Source of the DNA: Anaerolineaceae bacterium UBA1363
GTDB taxonomy: Bacteria; Chloroflexota; Anaerolineae; Anaerolineales; Anaerolineaceae
Direction of reading: 5' to 3'
Assembly (NCBI GenBank): GCA_002306055.1
Contig: DBRR01000003.1
Location: 1-8,175, forward strand
DNA: 8,175 bases
Shown one piece after another: positions 1 through 6,470 of the stretch. Below the pieces are notes generated by a model, which was not told the origin of the DNA, did no database searches, and worked only from the letters and a program-made list of their open reading frames with translations. A program made the position numbers and the translations under genes. Position 1 is the first letter of the stretch. Each line of letters begins with the position of its first letter.

Positions 1-91
1 CTACCGACTTTTGAAACGCATACAACTCTACGTGCTCAATCGGAAAACCTTCTTAAATCGATTATGATTAGGCAAGGAAAATGGTTCTGGG
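1..91 (+). other. Leader of recG or tail of an unseen upstream gene
   Basis: No complete gene lies here. On the plus strand two frames are open from the left edge. One ends at a TGA at 65-67, which would leave a 24-bp gap before recG. The other runs to a TAA at 142-144, overlapping recG by 53 bp. I recognise neither peptide, so I cannot say whether an upstream gene ends here. TATGAT at 63-68 is a 5/6 match to a -10 box, but the best -35 at 17 bp spacing (TCGGAA, 40-45) is only 3/6. AAGGA at 74-78 is the likeliest ribosome-binding site for recG, with a rather long 13-nt spacer. Confidence 0.35.
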
Positions 92-2587
92 ATGGCGAAG
101 GTTACGGAAAAGTACGCAAATTTCATCAAGTTGGAGCGCAGTAAAGGCTATCAAAATACTGCGGTAATGGGTGGATTTGGCGCACTCGCAAATACCTGGC
201 CTGCCGAAGCGCGAGAATTTGGTTTGTCAGAATCTCTGATCACCAGGGTTTCACAACTCTTAAAGAAGTACGAAGGCAGATCACCCGAGGATCGCAGGAA
301 AGATCTGATTGAGCTGACCTCCTGGCTGGGATTGACCGAAATAGGGAACTTTCCTCCTGCTGCAAGCGAAGAACCAGCACCGCAACCTGTTGCTCAAACT
401 GTATCAAAACCCACTCCTGCACTCGCAACAAAAAAAGCAGTGCAATCCACCCAACCAAAAAGCGCGAAGAAAACCGCTCCTCCTGCAAAACCCAATCAAC
501 CTCAAATGGGTCTCGAAGCGTCCGTGAGTGTTATTCGGGGAGTCGGGGAAAACCAGGTCAAAAACCTTGCCAAACTTGGAATTTTCAGCATCCGTGACTT
601 GCTTTACCATTTTCCCCGGCGCTATGATGATTACTCAAAACTGAAAACGATCAACCAGTTGCGCATTGGAGAAGAGGCAACCATCGTTGCCAGCGTGAAC
701 AATGTTACCAGGATCCCGACCCGAAAAGGTCGCACCCTGATCGAAGCGGTCGTTACGGACGCAACGGGCAGTATGCGGTTGTTGTGGTTCAACCAGGAGT
801 GGCATCTTCGCAATTTACGCCAGGGTATGATGATCTCCATCTCCGGCAAGATTGACACTTATTTGGGACGCCCGGTTATTTGGCATCCGGAGTACGAACC
901 CATTGACCAGCAGCAGCTCAACACCAACCGGATTGTGCCTGTATACCCACTGACTGCTAAAGTCACCCAAAAGTGGCTGCGCCGGACGATTTTTTCCACA
1001 CTCAAGTATTGGGTTCCGCGTATCAGCGATACGCTTACGGACCAGATCCGGGAACGAGCCAGGGTGATCGGACTACAGCAAGCCCTTAACGAGGTACATT
1101 TCCCCGACAACATGCAAAATCTCGCCAAGGCGCAAAGGCGGTTGGCGTTCGATGAGCTGTTTCTCCAGCAGCTTGGCATCATCCAGCAGAAACGTCAATG
1201 GTTCGAGTTGAGTGGTAAGCCGTACCCAGTCTCGGATGATTGGCTGCAGGCCCGCATCGACGCGCTGCCCTATGAACTTACTGGTGCCCAGGTGCGTACC
1301 ATTAATGAAATCCGGAAGGATGTCTCGAGCGCTCATCCGATGAACCGGCTCTTGCAGGGAGATGTCGGCTCGGGTAAGACGGTCGTGGCGCTGGTTGGGA
1401 TGGCAATGGTCATTTCTCACGGTGCCCAGGCAGCTTTCATGGCGCCTACTGGCATCCTGGCAGAACAGCACTACCAGACCTCCTTGCGCTTAATGACTGA
1501 GAGCCATAAAAACCGGGCTGCCTTCCTTGAGCCTGGGCAGGTGCGTTTGCTGACCGGGGATACCTCTCAGTCCGACCGTAAAGACATCGCTGCAGGGTTG
1601 GAAAATGGCTACATCAAGCTCCTGATCGGCACGCACGCGCTGATAGAAGACCCGGTTAGGTTTCAGAATTTGCAAATGGCTGTTGTGGATGAGCAGCACC
1701 GGTTTGGCGTGGCCCAGCGGGCAGCACTGCGAAAAAAGGGCGACAATCCCCACTTGCTGGTAATGACCGCCACGCCCATTCCGCGTTCACTCCAATTGAC
1801 TGTTTTTGGCGGGCTGGACGTGAGTGTGATGGACGAGATGCCCAAGGGGCGAATTCCCATCAGCACCAGCATCGCTTTTCCGACGGAACGCGAGAGAGTT
1901 TATGATCGCATCCGCGATGAGGTGGAGCGTGGGCACCAGGCTTTCATCATCTACCCGTTGGTGGAAGCGGGCGAGAATGACGAGGTCAAGGCAGCGGTGG
2001 AAGAGCAGGAACGCCTTCAGCAAGAAGTTTTTCCGGAATTGCGGGTGGGGCTCGTGCATGGAAGGCTCAAACCTGCTGAGAAAGACGCGGTGATGCTGCG
2101 TTTTCGGAAAGGCGACTTTGATATCCTGGTTTCAACATCGGTCGTCGAAGTCGGTGTGGACATTCCGAATGCCACGATCATGATCATTGAAGGAGCAAAC
2201 CACTTTGGTCTGGCGCAATTGCACCAGTTTCGCGGACGGGTGGGGCGCGGCGATGCGCCCTCCTATTGTTTCCTGATACCGGACACGGAAGATATTGCTG
2301 AAAATAAACGTTTGCTAATCATGACCCAGACGAATGATGGTTTTGTTCTGGCAGAGCAGGACCTGAAAGACAGAGGTCCTGGAGATTTCCTTGGCACCCG
2401 CCAGGCAGGTTTCAACGAGTTCAAGATGGCTTCGTTGGCGGACGTGCGCCTGATCCATCTTGCCAGGGCGGTCGCGGAAGAAGTGCTGGAAGCAGACCCT
2501 GATCTGGAATTACCCGAACACCTGCCGTTGAAGCAGGCTGTAGAAAAAATCTTGCCATCCAATGATGGTGATGGAGATGTGAGTTGA
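92..2587 (+). CDS. recG: ATP-dependent DNA helicase RecG
   Basis: RecG is a superfamily 2 helicase that reverses stalled replication forks and branch-migrates Holliday junctions and R-loops, in the cytoplasm on the nucleoid. Seen here: a helix-hairpin-like GVG segment near residues 150-152, FPRRYDDY at 174-181 opening the OB-fold wedge domain (about 180-265), Walker A GDVGSGKT at 423-430 (K429), Walker B DEQH at 533-536 (the usual RecG variant), motif III TATP at 559-562, motif VI QFRGRVGRG at 712-720, and the C-terminal GDFLGTRQ at 764-771. At 831 residues it is about 140 longer than the E. coli type; the excess is N-terminal, a helical block (about 1-90) joined by an Ala/Pro/Lys/Gln-rich linker (about 91-138). 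The ATG at 92 is the first possible start after the in-frame stop at 65-67, and family-like sequence begins within ten residues. It overlaps coaD by one base, implying co-transcription. Identification is secure; the role of the N-terminal block is unknown to me. Confidence 0.97.
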   Translation: MAKVTEKYANFIKLERSKGYQNTAVMGGFGALANTWPAEAREFGLSESLITRVSQLLKKYEGRSPEDRRKDLIELTSWLGLTEIGNFPPAASEEPAPQPVAQTVSKPTPALATKKAVQSTQPKSAKKTAPPAKPNQPQMGLEASVSVIRGVGENQVKNLAKLGIFSIRDLLYHFPRRYDDYSKLKTINQLRIGEEATIVASVNNVTRIPTRKGRTLIEAVVTDATGSMRLLWFNQEWHLRNLRQGMMISISGKIDTYLGRPVIWHPEYEPIDQQQLNTNRIVPVYPLTAKVTQKWLRRTIFSTLKYWVPRISDTLTDQIRERARVIGLQQALNEVHFPDNMQNLAKAQRRLAFDELFLQQLGIIQQKRQWFELSGKPYPVSDDWLQARIDALPYELTGAQVRTINEIRKDVSSAHPMNRLLQGDVGSGKTVVALVGMAMVISHGAQAAFMAPTGILAEQHYQTSLRLMTESHKNRAAFLEPGQVRLLTGDTSQSDRKDIAAGLENGYIKLLIGTHALIEDPVRFQNLQMAVVDEQHRFGVAQRAALRKKGDNPHLLVMTATPIPRSLQLTVFGGLDVSVMDEMPKGRIPISTSIAFPTERERVYDRIRDEVERGHQAFIIYPLVEAGENDEVKAAVEEQERLQQEVFPELRVGLVHGRLKPAEKDAVMLRFRKGDFDILVSTSVVEVGVDIPNATIMIIEGANHFGLAQLHQFRGRVGRGDAPSYCFLIPDTEDIAENKRLLIMTQTNDGFVLAEQDLKDRGPGDFLGTRQAGFNEFKMASLADVRLIHLARAVAEEVLEADPDLELPEHLPLKQAVEKILPSNDGDGDVS

Positions 2588-3105
2588 TGACTAAAGTCGT
2601 ATTTCCTGGCACGTTTGACCCCATCCACTATGGACATGTTGATATCGTAATGCGGGCTGCAAACCTGTTTGATGAAGTGGTTGTAGCGGTCTATGATAAG
2701 CCGCTTAAGAATCTGCTTTTTTCTCCTGAGCAGCGCATCAGCCTGGTGCGGGAAGTTCTGAAATCGGAGAGCCTTATCACAGTCATCGGTTACTCTGGTC
2801 TGACGGTCAATTTCGCGAGGGAGATTGGTGCCAAGGCTATCGTCAGGGGTTTGCGGGTATTCTCAGATTTTGAGTACGAATTCCGCATGGCGCTGGCAAA
2901 TAATCGGCTGGATGCCGAAATTGACACCATCGCTCTGATCACAACCGAAGAAAATACCTTCTTGTCTTCGTCGACCGTTAAAGAAATTGCCTCTTTAGGC
3001 GGGGATGTAAGCACCATGGTACCGCCTGTGGTCAACCTGGCTCTCAAAGCGTACTTTCAGAACCAGGTAAACAACCCAACGCCTGAAATTAATCCCTTGG
3101 AATAA
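2587..3105 (+). CDS. coaD: Phosphopantetheine adenylyltransferase CoaD
   Basis: CoaD transfers AMP from ATP to 4'-phosphopantetheine, giving dephospho-CoA and pyrophosphate, the penultimate and regulated step of coenzyme A synthesis. The product is 172 residues, slightly above the usual ~160, with a short polar C-terminal tail. Signatures of the nucleotidyltransferase fold are intact: PGTFDPIHYGH at 7-17 with the (T/H)xGH-type motif (T9, H17), the RGLR segment at 87-90 matching the substrate-binding arginines of the E. coli enzyme, and SSSTVK at 127-132, the ATP-binding ISSSxVR-type motif. I chose the ATG at 2587, whose A is the last base of the recG stop (TGATG). A TTG at 2584 would add one residue and cannot be excluded, because GGAG at 2573-2576 is spaced 7 nt from it and 10 nt from the ATG. 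Expression is probably coupled to recG. The rsmD gene that often neighbours coaD is absent here. Confidence 0.97.
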   Translation: MTKVVFPGTFDPIHYGHVDIVMRAANLFDEVVVAVYDKPLKNLLFSPEQRISLVREVLKSESLITVIGYSGLTVNFAREIGAKAIVRGLRVFSDFEYEFRMALANNRLDAEIDTIALITTEENTFLSSSTVKEIASLGGDVSTMVPPVVNLALKAYFQNQVNNPTPEINPLE

Positions 3106-3188
3106 CCCGGAATGATTGGAAAGATAACAATGGTTGGTAAACAGCGATACTTTTCCTCTTTCAATTTTCTATTTCTACACTTGTACTT

Positions 3189-3211
3189 AGATGCAGGCAT
3201 CTCCCCTACAA
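3189..3211 (-). repeat. GTAG-footed palindromic repeat, unit 1 (REP-like)
   Basis: The hairpin is AGATGC (3189-3194), loop AG (3195-3196), GCATCT (3197-3202), followed by CCCCTACAA. Read on the minus strand this is TTGTAGGGG followed by the stem. Six base pairs are perfect; the outer part of the stem next to the GTAG foot no longer pairs, so this copy looks partly decayed. It faces unit 2 in inverted orientation. Confidence 0.75.
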
Positions 3212-3229
3212 CACCTCCACCAAGCAACC

Positions 3230-3255
3230 TTGTAGGGAAAAGGCCTGCCTTTTCC
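3230..3255 (+). repeat. GTAG-footed palindromic repeat, unit 2 (REP-like)
   Basis: TTGTAG (3230-3235) is followed directly by a perfect 9-bp stem: GGAAAAGGC (3236-3244), loop CT (3245-3246), GCCTTTTCC (3247-3255). The stem sequence differs from units 1, 3 and 5, but pairing, loop size and GTAG foot are the same. TTGTAGGG (3230-3237) also pairs with CCCTACAA (3204-3211) of unit 1 across an 18-nt gap. Confidence 0.85.
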
Positions 3256-3281
3256 TAATCGGTTTGCCCTTACGCCATCCT

Positions 3282-3307
3282 GGTTGATGCAGGCATCAAC
3301 CCTACAA
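3282..3307 (-). repeat. GTAG-footed palindromic repeat, unit 3 (REP-like)
   Basis: A perfect 9-bp stem, GGTTGATGC (3282-3290), loop AG (3291-3292), GCATCAACC (3293-3301), is followed immediately by CTACAA (3302-3307). On the minus strand this is TTGTAG abutting the stem, the same architecture as units 2 and 5. The unit is in the same orientation as unit 1. Confidence 0.85.
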
Positions 3308-3330
3308 TTTGTCCACCACTCATCCTAATC

Positions 3331-3351
3331 GATGTGGGTATCAACCCGATG
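3331..3351 (-). repeat. Degenerate palindromic repeat, unit 4
   Basis: GATGT (3331-3335), GG, GTATC (3338-3342), then AACCCGATG. It aligns with unit 3, but two stem pairs are now G-U wobbles in RNA and the CTAC foot is lost. It is probably a decayed copy; with so little sequence, chance similarity remains possible. Confidence 0.4.
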
Positions 3352-3387
3352 TTCTCACTATTCCCACAATTCCCCCATTACACAATC

Positions 3388-3413
3388 CTGTCAAGGCAAT
3401 CTGTCAAGGCACG
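3388..3413 (+). repeat. Tandem 13-bp motif upstream of the 3490 gene
   Basis: CTGTCAAGGCAAT (3388-3400) is followed directly by CTGTCAAGGCACG (3401-3413), 11 of 13 bases identical. Each contains an imperfect dyad TGTC-AA-GGCA. A related motif overlaps the folC promoter on the minus strand. The tandem lies 15 bp upstream of the candidate -35 box of the next gene, so a regulatory site or a small repeat family are both possible. Confidence 0.5.
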
Positions 3414-3427
3414 ATGGTAAAAAACGA

Positions 3428-3455
3428 TTTAGATTTGTCTGATTCGTGATAAACT
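3428..3455 (+). promoter_or_regulatory. Candidate sigma-70-type promoter of the 3490 gene
   Basis: TTTAGA at 3428-3433 (4/6 to TTGACA), a 16-bp spacer, then TAAACT at 3450-3455 (4/6 to TATAAT). TGA precedes the -10 box, so it fits an extended TGn -10. Transcription would begin around 3462, giving a leader of about 28 nt that contains GGAGA at 3479-3483, 6 nt before the ATG. The elements are imperfect, so this is a prediction. Confidence 0.45.
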
Positions 3456-3489
3456 AAAAGAGAATCAATAAGTATTATGGAGACAAAAC

Positions 3490-3948
3490 ATGGATATTTT
3501 ACATCTTGTCGATCGCCTCGAAGAACTTTTCAACAACAGTAAACCGATTCCGCTTTCACGCAATGTTGTGGTGGATGAAAATTCTTTTATGGACATCATC
3601 GACCAGATGCGCATTTCCATTCCGGACGAAATTAAGAAAGCCCAGCAAGTGATTGCCCAAAAGGATCGTATCCTGGCGCAGGCGCAGGAAGAAGCTAATC
3701 GCACCGTCGCTTTGGCGCGCGAAAAAAGCGAAAAGATGGTTGAAAAATCCGAAGTCTATCAAGCTGCCCAAGTCAAAGTTGAGCAGCTCCTTGAGCAGGC
3801 TCGCAAAGACTCAATTCAAACCCAACAAGAAGCTGACAGGTACGTTGTAGAAACCCTCAGTGGGCTCGAAAGAGAGCTAAAGAAGATCCTTCAGCAGGTG
3901 GAAAACGGAATCAAGAGCCTTCAACCTGAATCTGAAGACCGCAAGTAA
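3490..3948 (+). CDS. SepIVA/DivIVA-like coiled-coil protein (unnamed)
   Basis: A 152-residue, charged, soluble protein with no signal peptide or membrane segment. Residues 1-45 form a small N-terminal region ending in IIDQMRISIP. From about 46 to 145 the sequence is a long Glu/Lys/Gln/Ala-rich helix suited to a coiled coil, for example DRILAQAQEEANR and ELKKILQQVENG. From memory, the layout 'LIDxxxxxIPxEhxxAQxhhxxxDxhLxxA' followed by a long helix and a terminal 'YVxxxLxxhExxLxxhhxxVxxG' matches mycobacterial SepIVA, a DivIVA-domain septation protein, and related short proteins often annotated as 'ATPase' or 'ATP synthase subunit B/V-type subunit H-like'. A role in envelope growth or septation is inference, and true ATP synthase b is unlikely because there is no membrane anchor. 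The ATG at 3490 has a good Shine-Dalgarno, GGAGA at 3479-3483. It has its own candidate promoter and a terminator just beyond its stop, so it may be monocistronic. Its stop lies 3 bp from the stop of lon. Confidence 0.85.
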   Translation: MDILHLVDRLEELFNNSKPIPLSRNVVVDENSFMDIIDQMRISIPDEIKKAQQVIAQKDRILAQAQEEANRTVALAREKSEKMVEKSEVYQAAQVKVEQLLEQARKDSIQTQQEADRYVVETLSGLERELKKILQQVENGIKSLQPESEDRK

Positions 3949-3951
3949 ACC

Positions 3952-6468
3952 TCAGATTTCCAAGTTATCAGCCGGCACATCCTCTTTTTTGGATGTGCCT
4001 TTCTTTTTCCCTGAACTCCTCGGTTTGGGAGCACGTCTGAAGGTTAATTCGCCATCAAAGGCTTGCGCCAGAACGTCATCCATGTGCTCAACAAAAACGA
4101 TGTTCATCTGGTCCAGCGCTTGCTGGGGAACGTCTATCAGATCTTTTTCATTGCGAGCGGGCAGAAGGACGGTTTTTATGCCGGCGCGGTTGGCAGCAAG
4201 GACCTTTTCCCGCACGCCGCCAATTGGCAAAACCCGACCACGTAGAGTGATCTCGCCTGTCATCGCCACTTCGTGTTTGACGGGCATACACAACACGGCG
4301 GAAGTGAGGGCGGTCGCCAGGGTAATACCCGCGCTGGGTCCATCCTTGGGAATGGATCCTTCCGGAACGTGGATGTGAATGTCTACATCCTCGAAAAAGT
4401 CCTCCGGGATTTTGAAAGCGACTTCTTTAGACTTCAGATAACTTAAAGCTGCCTGGGCAGACTCCTGCATAATATCGCCAATCTGACCGGTAATTTGCAG
4501 GTTACCTTTACCACTGACAACCAGTACCTCAATCGGCATAATCTCGCCACCGTTTTCAGTCCAGGCAATCGCAGTCGCCATTCCGATTTCATCTTTTGCT
4601 TCCGCGGTCATCGGGAAAAATTCAACCGGACCAAGCAGCTTCTGAACGAGATCCGGATCCACGTTGTGTTCAAAGGGTTCTCCTTCAGCCTTGCGTGTTG
4701 CCAGTTTGCGCAGCACGCTTCCAATCTGGCGCTCGAAGTTCCTGACCCCTGCTTCATAGGTATAACCAGTGATGATCAGCCGTAAAGCATCATCCGAAAT
4801 GGTAATCTGCTCTTCATCCAGTCCGTTTTCCAGCAGTTGCTCAGGAATCAGGAACTGACGGGCGATGGTCAATTTTTCTTCCTCGATGTAACCCGGGAAT
4901 TCAATTACTTCCATGCGATCCAGTAAAGCCGGCGGAATCGATGCAACGGTGTTGGCGGTAGTGATGAAGAAGACCTTCGAGAGGTCATAAGGTACTTCGA
5001 GATAGTGGTCCAAAAAATTGAAGTTTTGCTCCGGATCGAGCACTTCCAGGAGAGCCGCAGCAGGATCACCTTGAAAATCAGCATTAAGCTTGTCGATCTC
5101 ATCCAGCATGAAAAGAGGGTTTACAACTTTCGCTTTTGCCATGGTCTGCAGAATGCGCCCCGGTAATGCGCCGAGGTAGGTTCTGCGATGCCCGCGAATT
5201 TCGGCTTCGTCATGCACACCGCCCAGCGAAAGGCGAATGAATCTACGATCCATAACCTCGGCAATGGATTTACCCATCGAGGTTTTTCCGGTTCCTGGGG
5301 GACCAACAAAACAAAGAATTGGCTGGCGGTCTTTCTTGGGGTTCAGGCTTCTCACAGCCAGGAATTCAAGCACACGATCTTTGGCACGTTTTAAACCATA
5401 ATGGTTACGGTCCAGCACTTCGCGCGCACGCTTAAGATCCAGGTTATCGACAGTACTCTCTGTCCAGGGCAGGTCTGTCAGCCAGCGCAAATAGGTGGCG
5501 AGCATTCCTGTTTCGGGAGAGAACAAGGGCATGGACTCCAGCCGGCTGAGTTCACGATCGGCAACTTCGCGCACTTCTGGCGGAAGGTCCAGTGTGGCAA
5601 GTTTCTCTTCCAGAGCCCTGATCTCCGGGTCAGCTGAGCGTCCGTCATCGAGTTCCTTCTGGAACTTTGAGATCTTCTCCCGCAGGAAGGCTTCCCTTTG
5701 AGACCGATCCATTTCGCTTTGCACCTGGTCCTGGATCGAGTTCTCGAGTTCGATCAATTCGTTCTCCTGGATCAGCATGGAATACACCCTGTGCAACCGT
5801 TCCACACCGTCTGTTTCCTGCAGGATTTCCAAGCGCTGTGCGTCGTTAAAATCAACACCTGTGGCAATTGCGTCCGCAAGCACACCAGATTGTCTGATAT
5901 CACTCACCAAACTGACCAGGTCGGGGGTGGAGGTGCCGCTCAGGTATTGCCACGACTCCACTGCCTTCTGCACACTACGATGCAAAGCGAGGGTGGTCTT
6001 GGCCTGGCTGGTCTTTTCCTTCACTACTTCTACTGTCCCATGTAAAACATCATTCGGGTCGAACCAAAGGTTCAAAATTCTGACGCGTCTGCGTGCCTGG
6101 AAGAGGAAAATGACGTTGTTTGCATCCGCAAAGACCGGATTTCCTACTACACATTCCAAGGCAATCGGGTAATAATCCTCGGGTGAATAAAGATTTTCGT
6201 CCTCAGTAAAAGCCATGATGACTGTCTCATAATTTTCAGAAGCCTGGCGAATGACTTCCAGGATAGGTGAGTCCTTCCTGACGTTTACGGCAGTCAATGA
6301 TTCAGGCAAGACTATGCCTTCGTTGCGGAATATGACTTCCGCTTCAAACTTACCTTGCTTGTCCGGCTTACGGTTCTTGACGAAATTGAGTGAGTCCAAT
6401 CCACTCAGGTCAGGTGGGTTGAATGACCTGGAAAAATCAGGGTCTTGCAAAAAATTATCTCTGGGCAT
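3952..6468 (-). CDS. lon: ATP-dependent protease Lon (LonA type)
   Basis: Lon is a cytoplasmic hexameric AAA+ serine protease that unfolds and degrades damaged and short-lived regulatory proteins. Numbered from the ATG at 6468, the 838-residue protein has an N-terminal substrate-binding region (about 40-200), a helical/coiled-coil stretch (about 200-330), Walker A GPPGTGKT at 389-396, Walker B LFMLDEID at 452-459, and a protease domain with catalytic S712 in DGPSAG and K755 in GGVREK. The 43-residue Ser-Lys spacing equals that of E. coli Lon. The N-terminal region is divergent: the usual 'LPLRDxVxFP' signature is replaced by VIFRNEGIVLPES. The C-terminus is a Lys-rich tail (GKKKGTSKKEDVP) whose DNA doubles as a terminator for the opposing gene. 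I prefer the ATG because AGGA (6478-6475) lies 6 nt before it; a TTG at 6474 would add two residues but sits against the Shine-Dalgarno. The start follows the folC stop by 2 bp, implying translational coupling. Confidence 0.97.
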   Translation of the reverse strand: MPRDNFLQDPDFSRSFNPPDLSGLDSLNFVKNRKPDKQGKFEAEVIFRNEGIVLPESLTAVNVRKDSPILEVIRQASENYETVIMAFTEDENLYSPEDYYPIALECVVGNPVFADANNVIFLFQARRRVRILNLWFDPNDVLHGTVEVVKEKTSQAKTTLALHRSVQKAVESWQYLSGTSTPDLVSLVSDIRQSGVLADAIATGVDFNDAQRLEILQETDGVERLHRVYSMLIQENELIELENSIQDQVQSEMDRSQREAFLREKISKFQKELDDGRSADPEIRALEEKLATLDLPPEVREVADRELSRLESMPLFSPETGMLATYLRWLTDLPWTESTVDNLDLKRAREVLDRNHYGLKRAKDRVLEFLAVRSLNPKKDRQPILCFVGPPGTGKTSMGKSIAEVMDRRFIRLSLGGVHDEAEIRGHRRTYLGALPGRILQTMAKAKVVNPLFMLDEIDKLNADFQGDPAAALLEVLDPEQNFNFLDHYLEVPYDLSKVFFITTANTVASIPPALLDRMEVIEFPGYIEEEKLTIARQFLIPEQLLENGLDEEQITISDDALRLIITGYTYEAGVRNFERQIGSVLRKLATRKAEGEPFEHNVDPDLVQKLLGPVEFFPMTAEAKDEIGMATAIAWTENGGEIMPIEVLVVSGKGNLQITGQIGDIMQESAQAALSYLKSKEVAFKIPEDFFEDVDIHIHVPEGSIPKDGPSAGITLATALTSAVLCMPVKHEVAMTGEITLRGRVLPIGGVREKVLAANRAGIKTVLLPARNEKDLIDVPQQALDQMNIVFVEHMDDVLAQAFDGELTFRRAPKPRSSGKKKGTSKKEDVPADNLEI
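3974..4008 (+). terminator. Intrinsic terminator inside the lon 3' coding end
   Basis: A perfect 9-bp stem, GGCACATCC (3974-3982) and GGATGTGCC (3991-3999), closes an 8-nt loop and is followed by TTTCTTTTT (4000-4008). It begins 26 bp after the stop of the plus-strand gene at 3490-3948 and is therefore its likely terminator. On the minus strand the hairpin is not followed by a T tract, so it should act in one direction only. Confidence 0.85.
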
Positions 6469-6470
6469 AT

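Larger units (their letters stand above)
3106..3489. other. 384-bp intergenic region with palindrome cluster and promoter
   Basis: No credible gene lies here. From left to right it contains about 80 bp of unremarkable AT-rich sequence after the coaD stop, four short palindromic repeat units (3189-3351), a 13-bp tandem motif (3388-3413), a candidate promoter (3428-3455) and a ribosome-binding site (GGAGA, 3479-3483) for the downstream gene. I see no classical hairpin-plus-T-tract terminator after coaD. The paired palindromes at 3189-3255 can fold as RNA and may mark the end of the recG-coaD transcript. Confidence 0.75.

Noticed and set aside
1..144. Plus-strand open frame reaching in from the left edge, ending in VRKFHQVGAQ
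   Set aside because: It would overlap recG by 53 bp, matches no protein I recognise, and 47 open codons can arise by chance.
1073..1471. A 132-codon minus-strand open frame inside recG
   Set aside because: It lies opposite the conserved RecG helicase core and has no family-like motifs.
3112..3258. A 48-codon plus-strand open frame starting MIGKITMVGK after coaD
   Set aside because: Its second half is a translation of palindrome units 1 and 2 (DAGISPTTP-like), and it has no properly spaced ribosome-binding site.
3189..3351. Clustered short palindromes considered as a CRISPR array
   Set aside because: The units differ in sequence, alternate in orientation and are unevenly spaced, so there are no constant direct repeats and no regular spacers.
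3926..3958. Inverted repeat AATCTGA / TCAGATT spanning the two convergent stops, considered as a lon terminator
   Set aside because: It has a 7-bp stem with a loop of about 16 nt and no T tract on the minus strand.
5698..6045. Open frames antisense to lon, including a 115-codon one
   Set aside because: They lie wholly opposite a well-supported gene, show no recognisable motif, and are typical shadows at this GC content.
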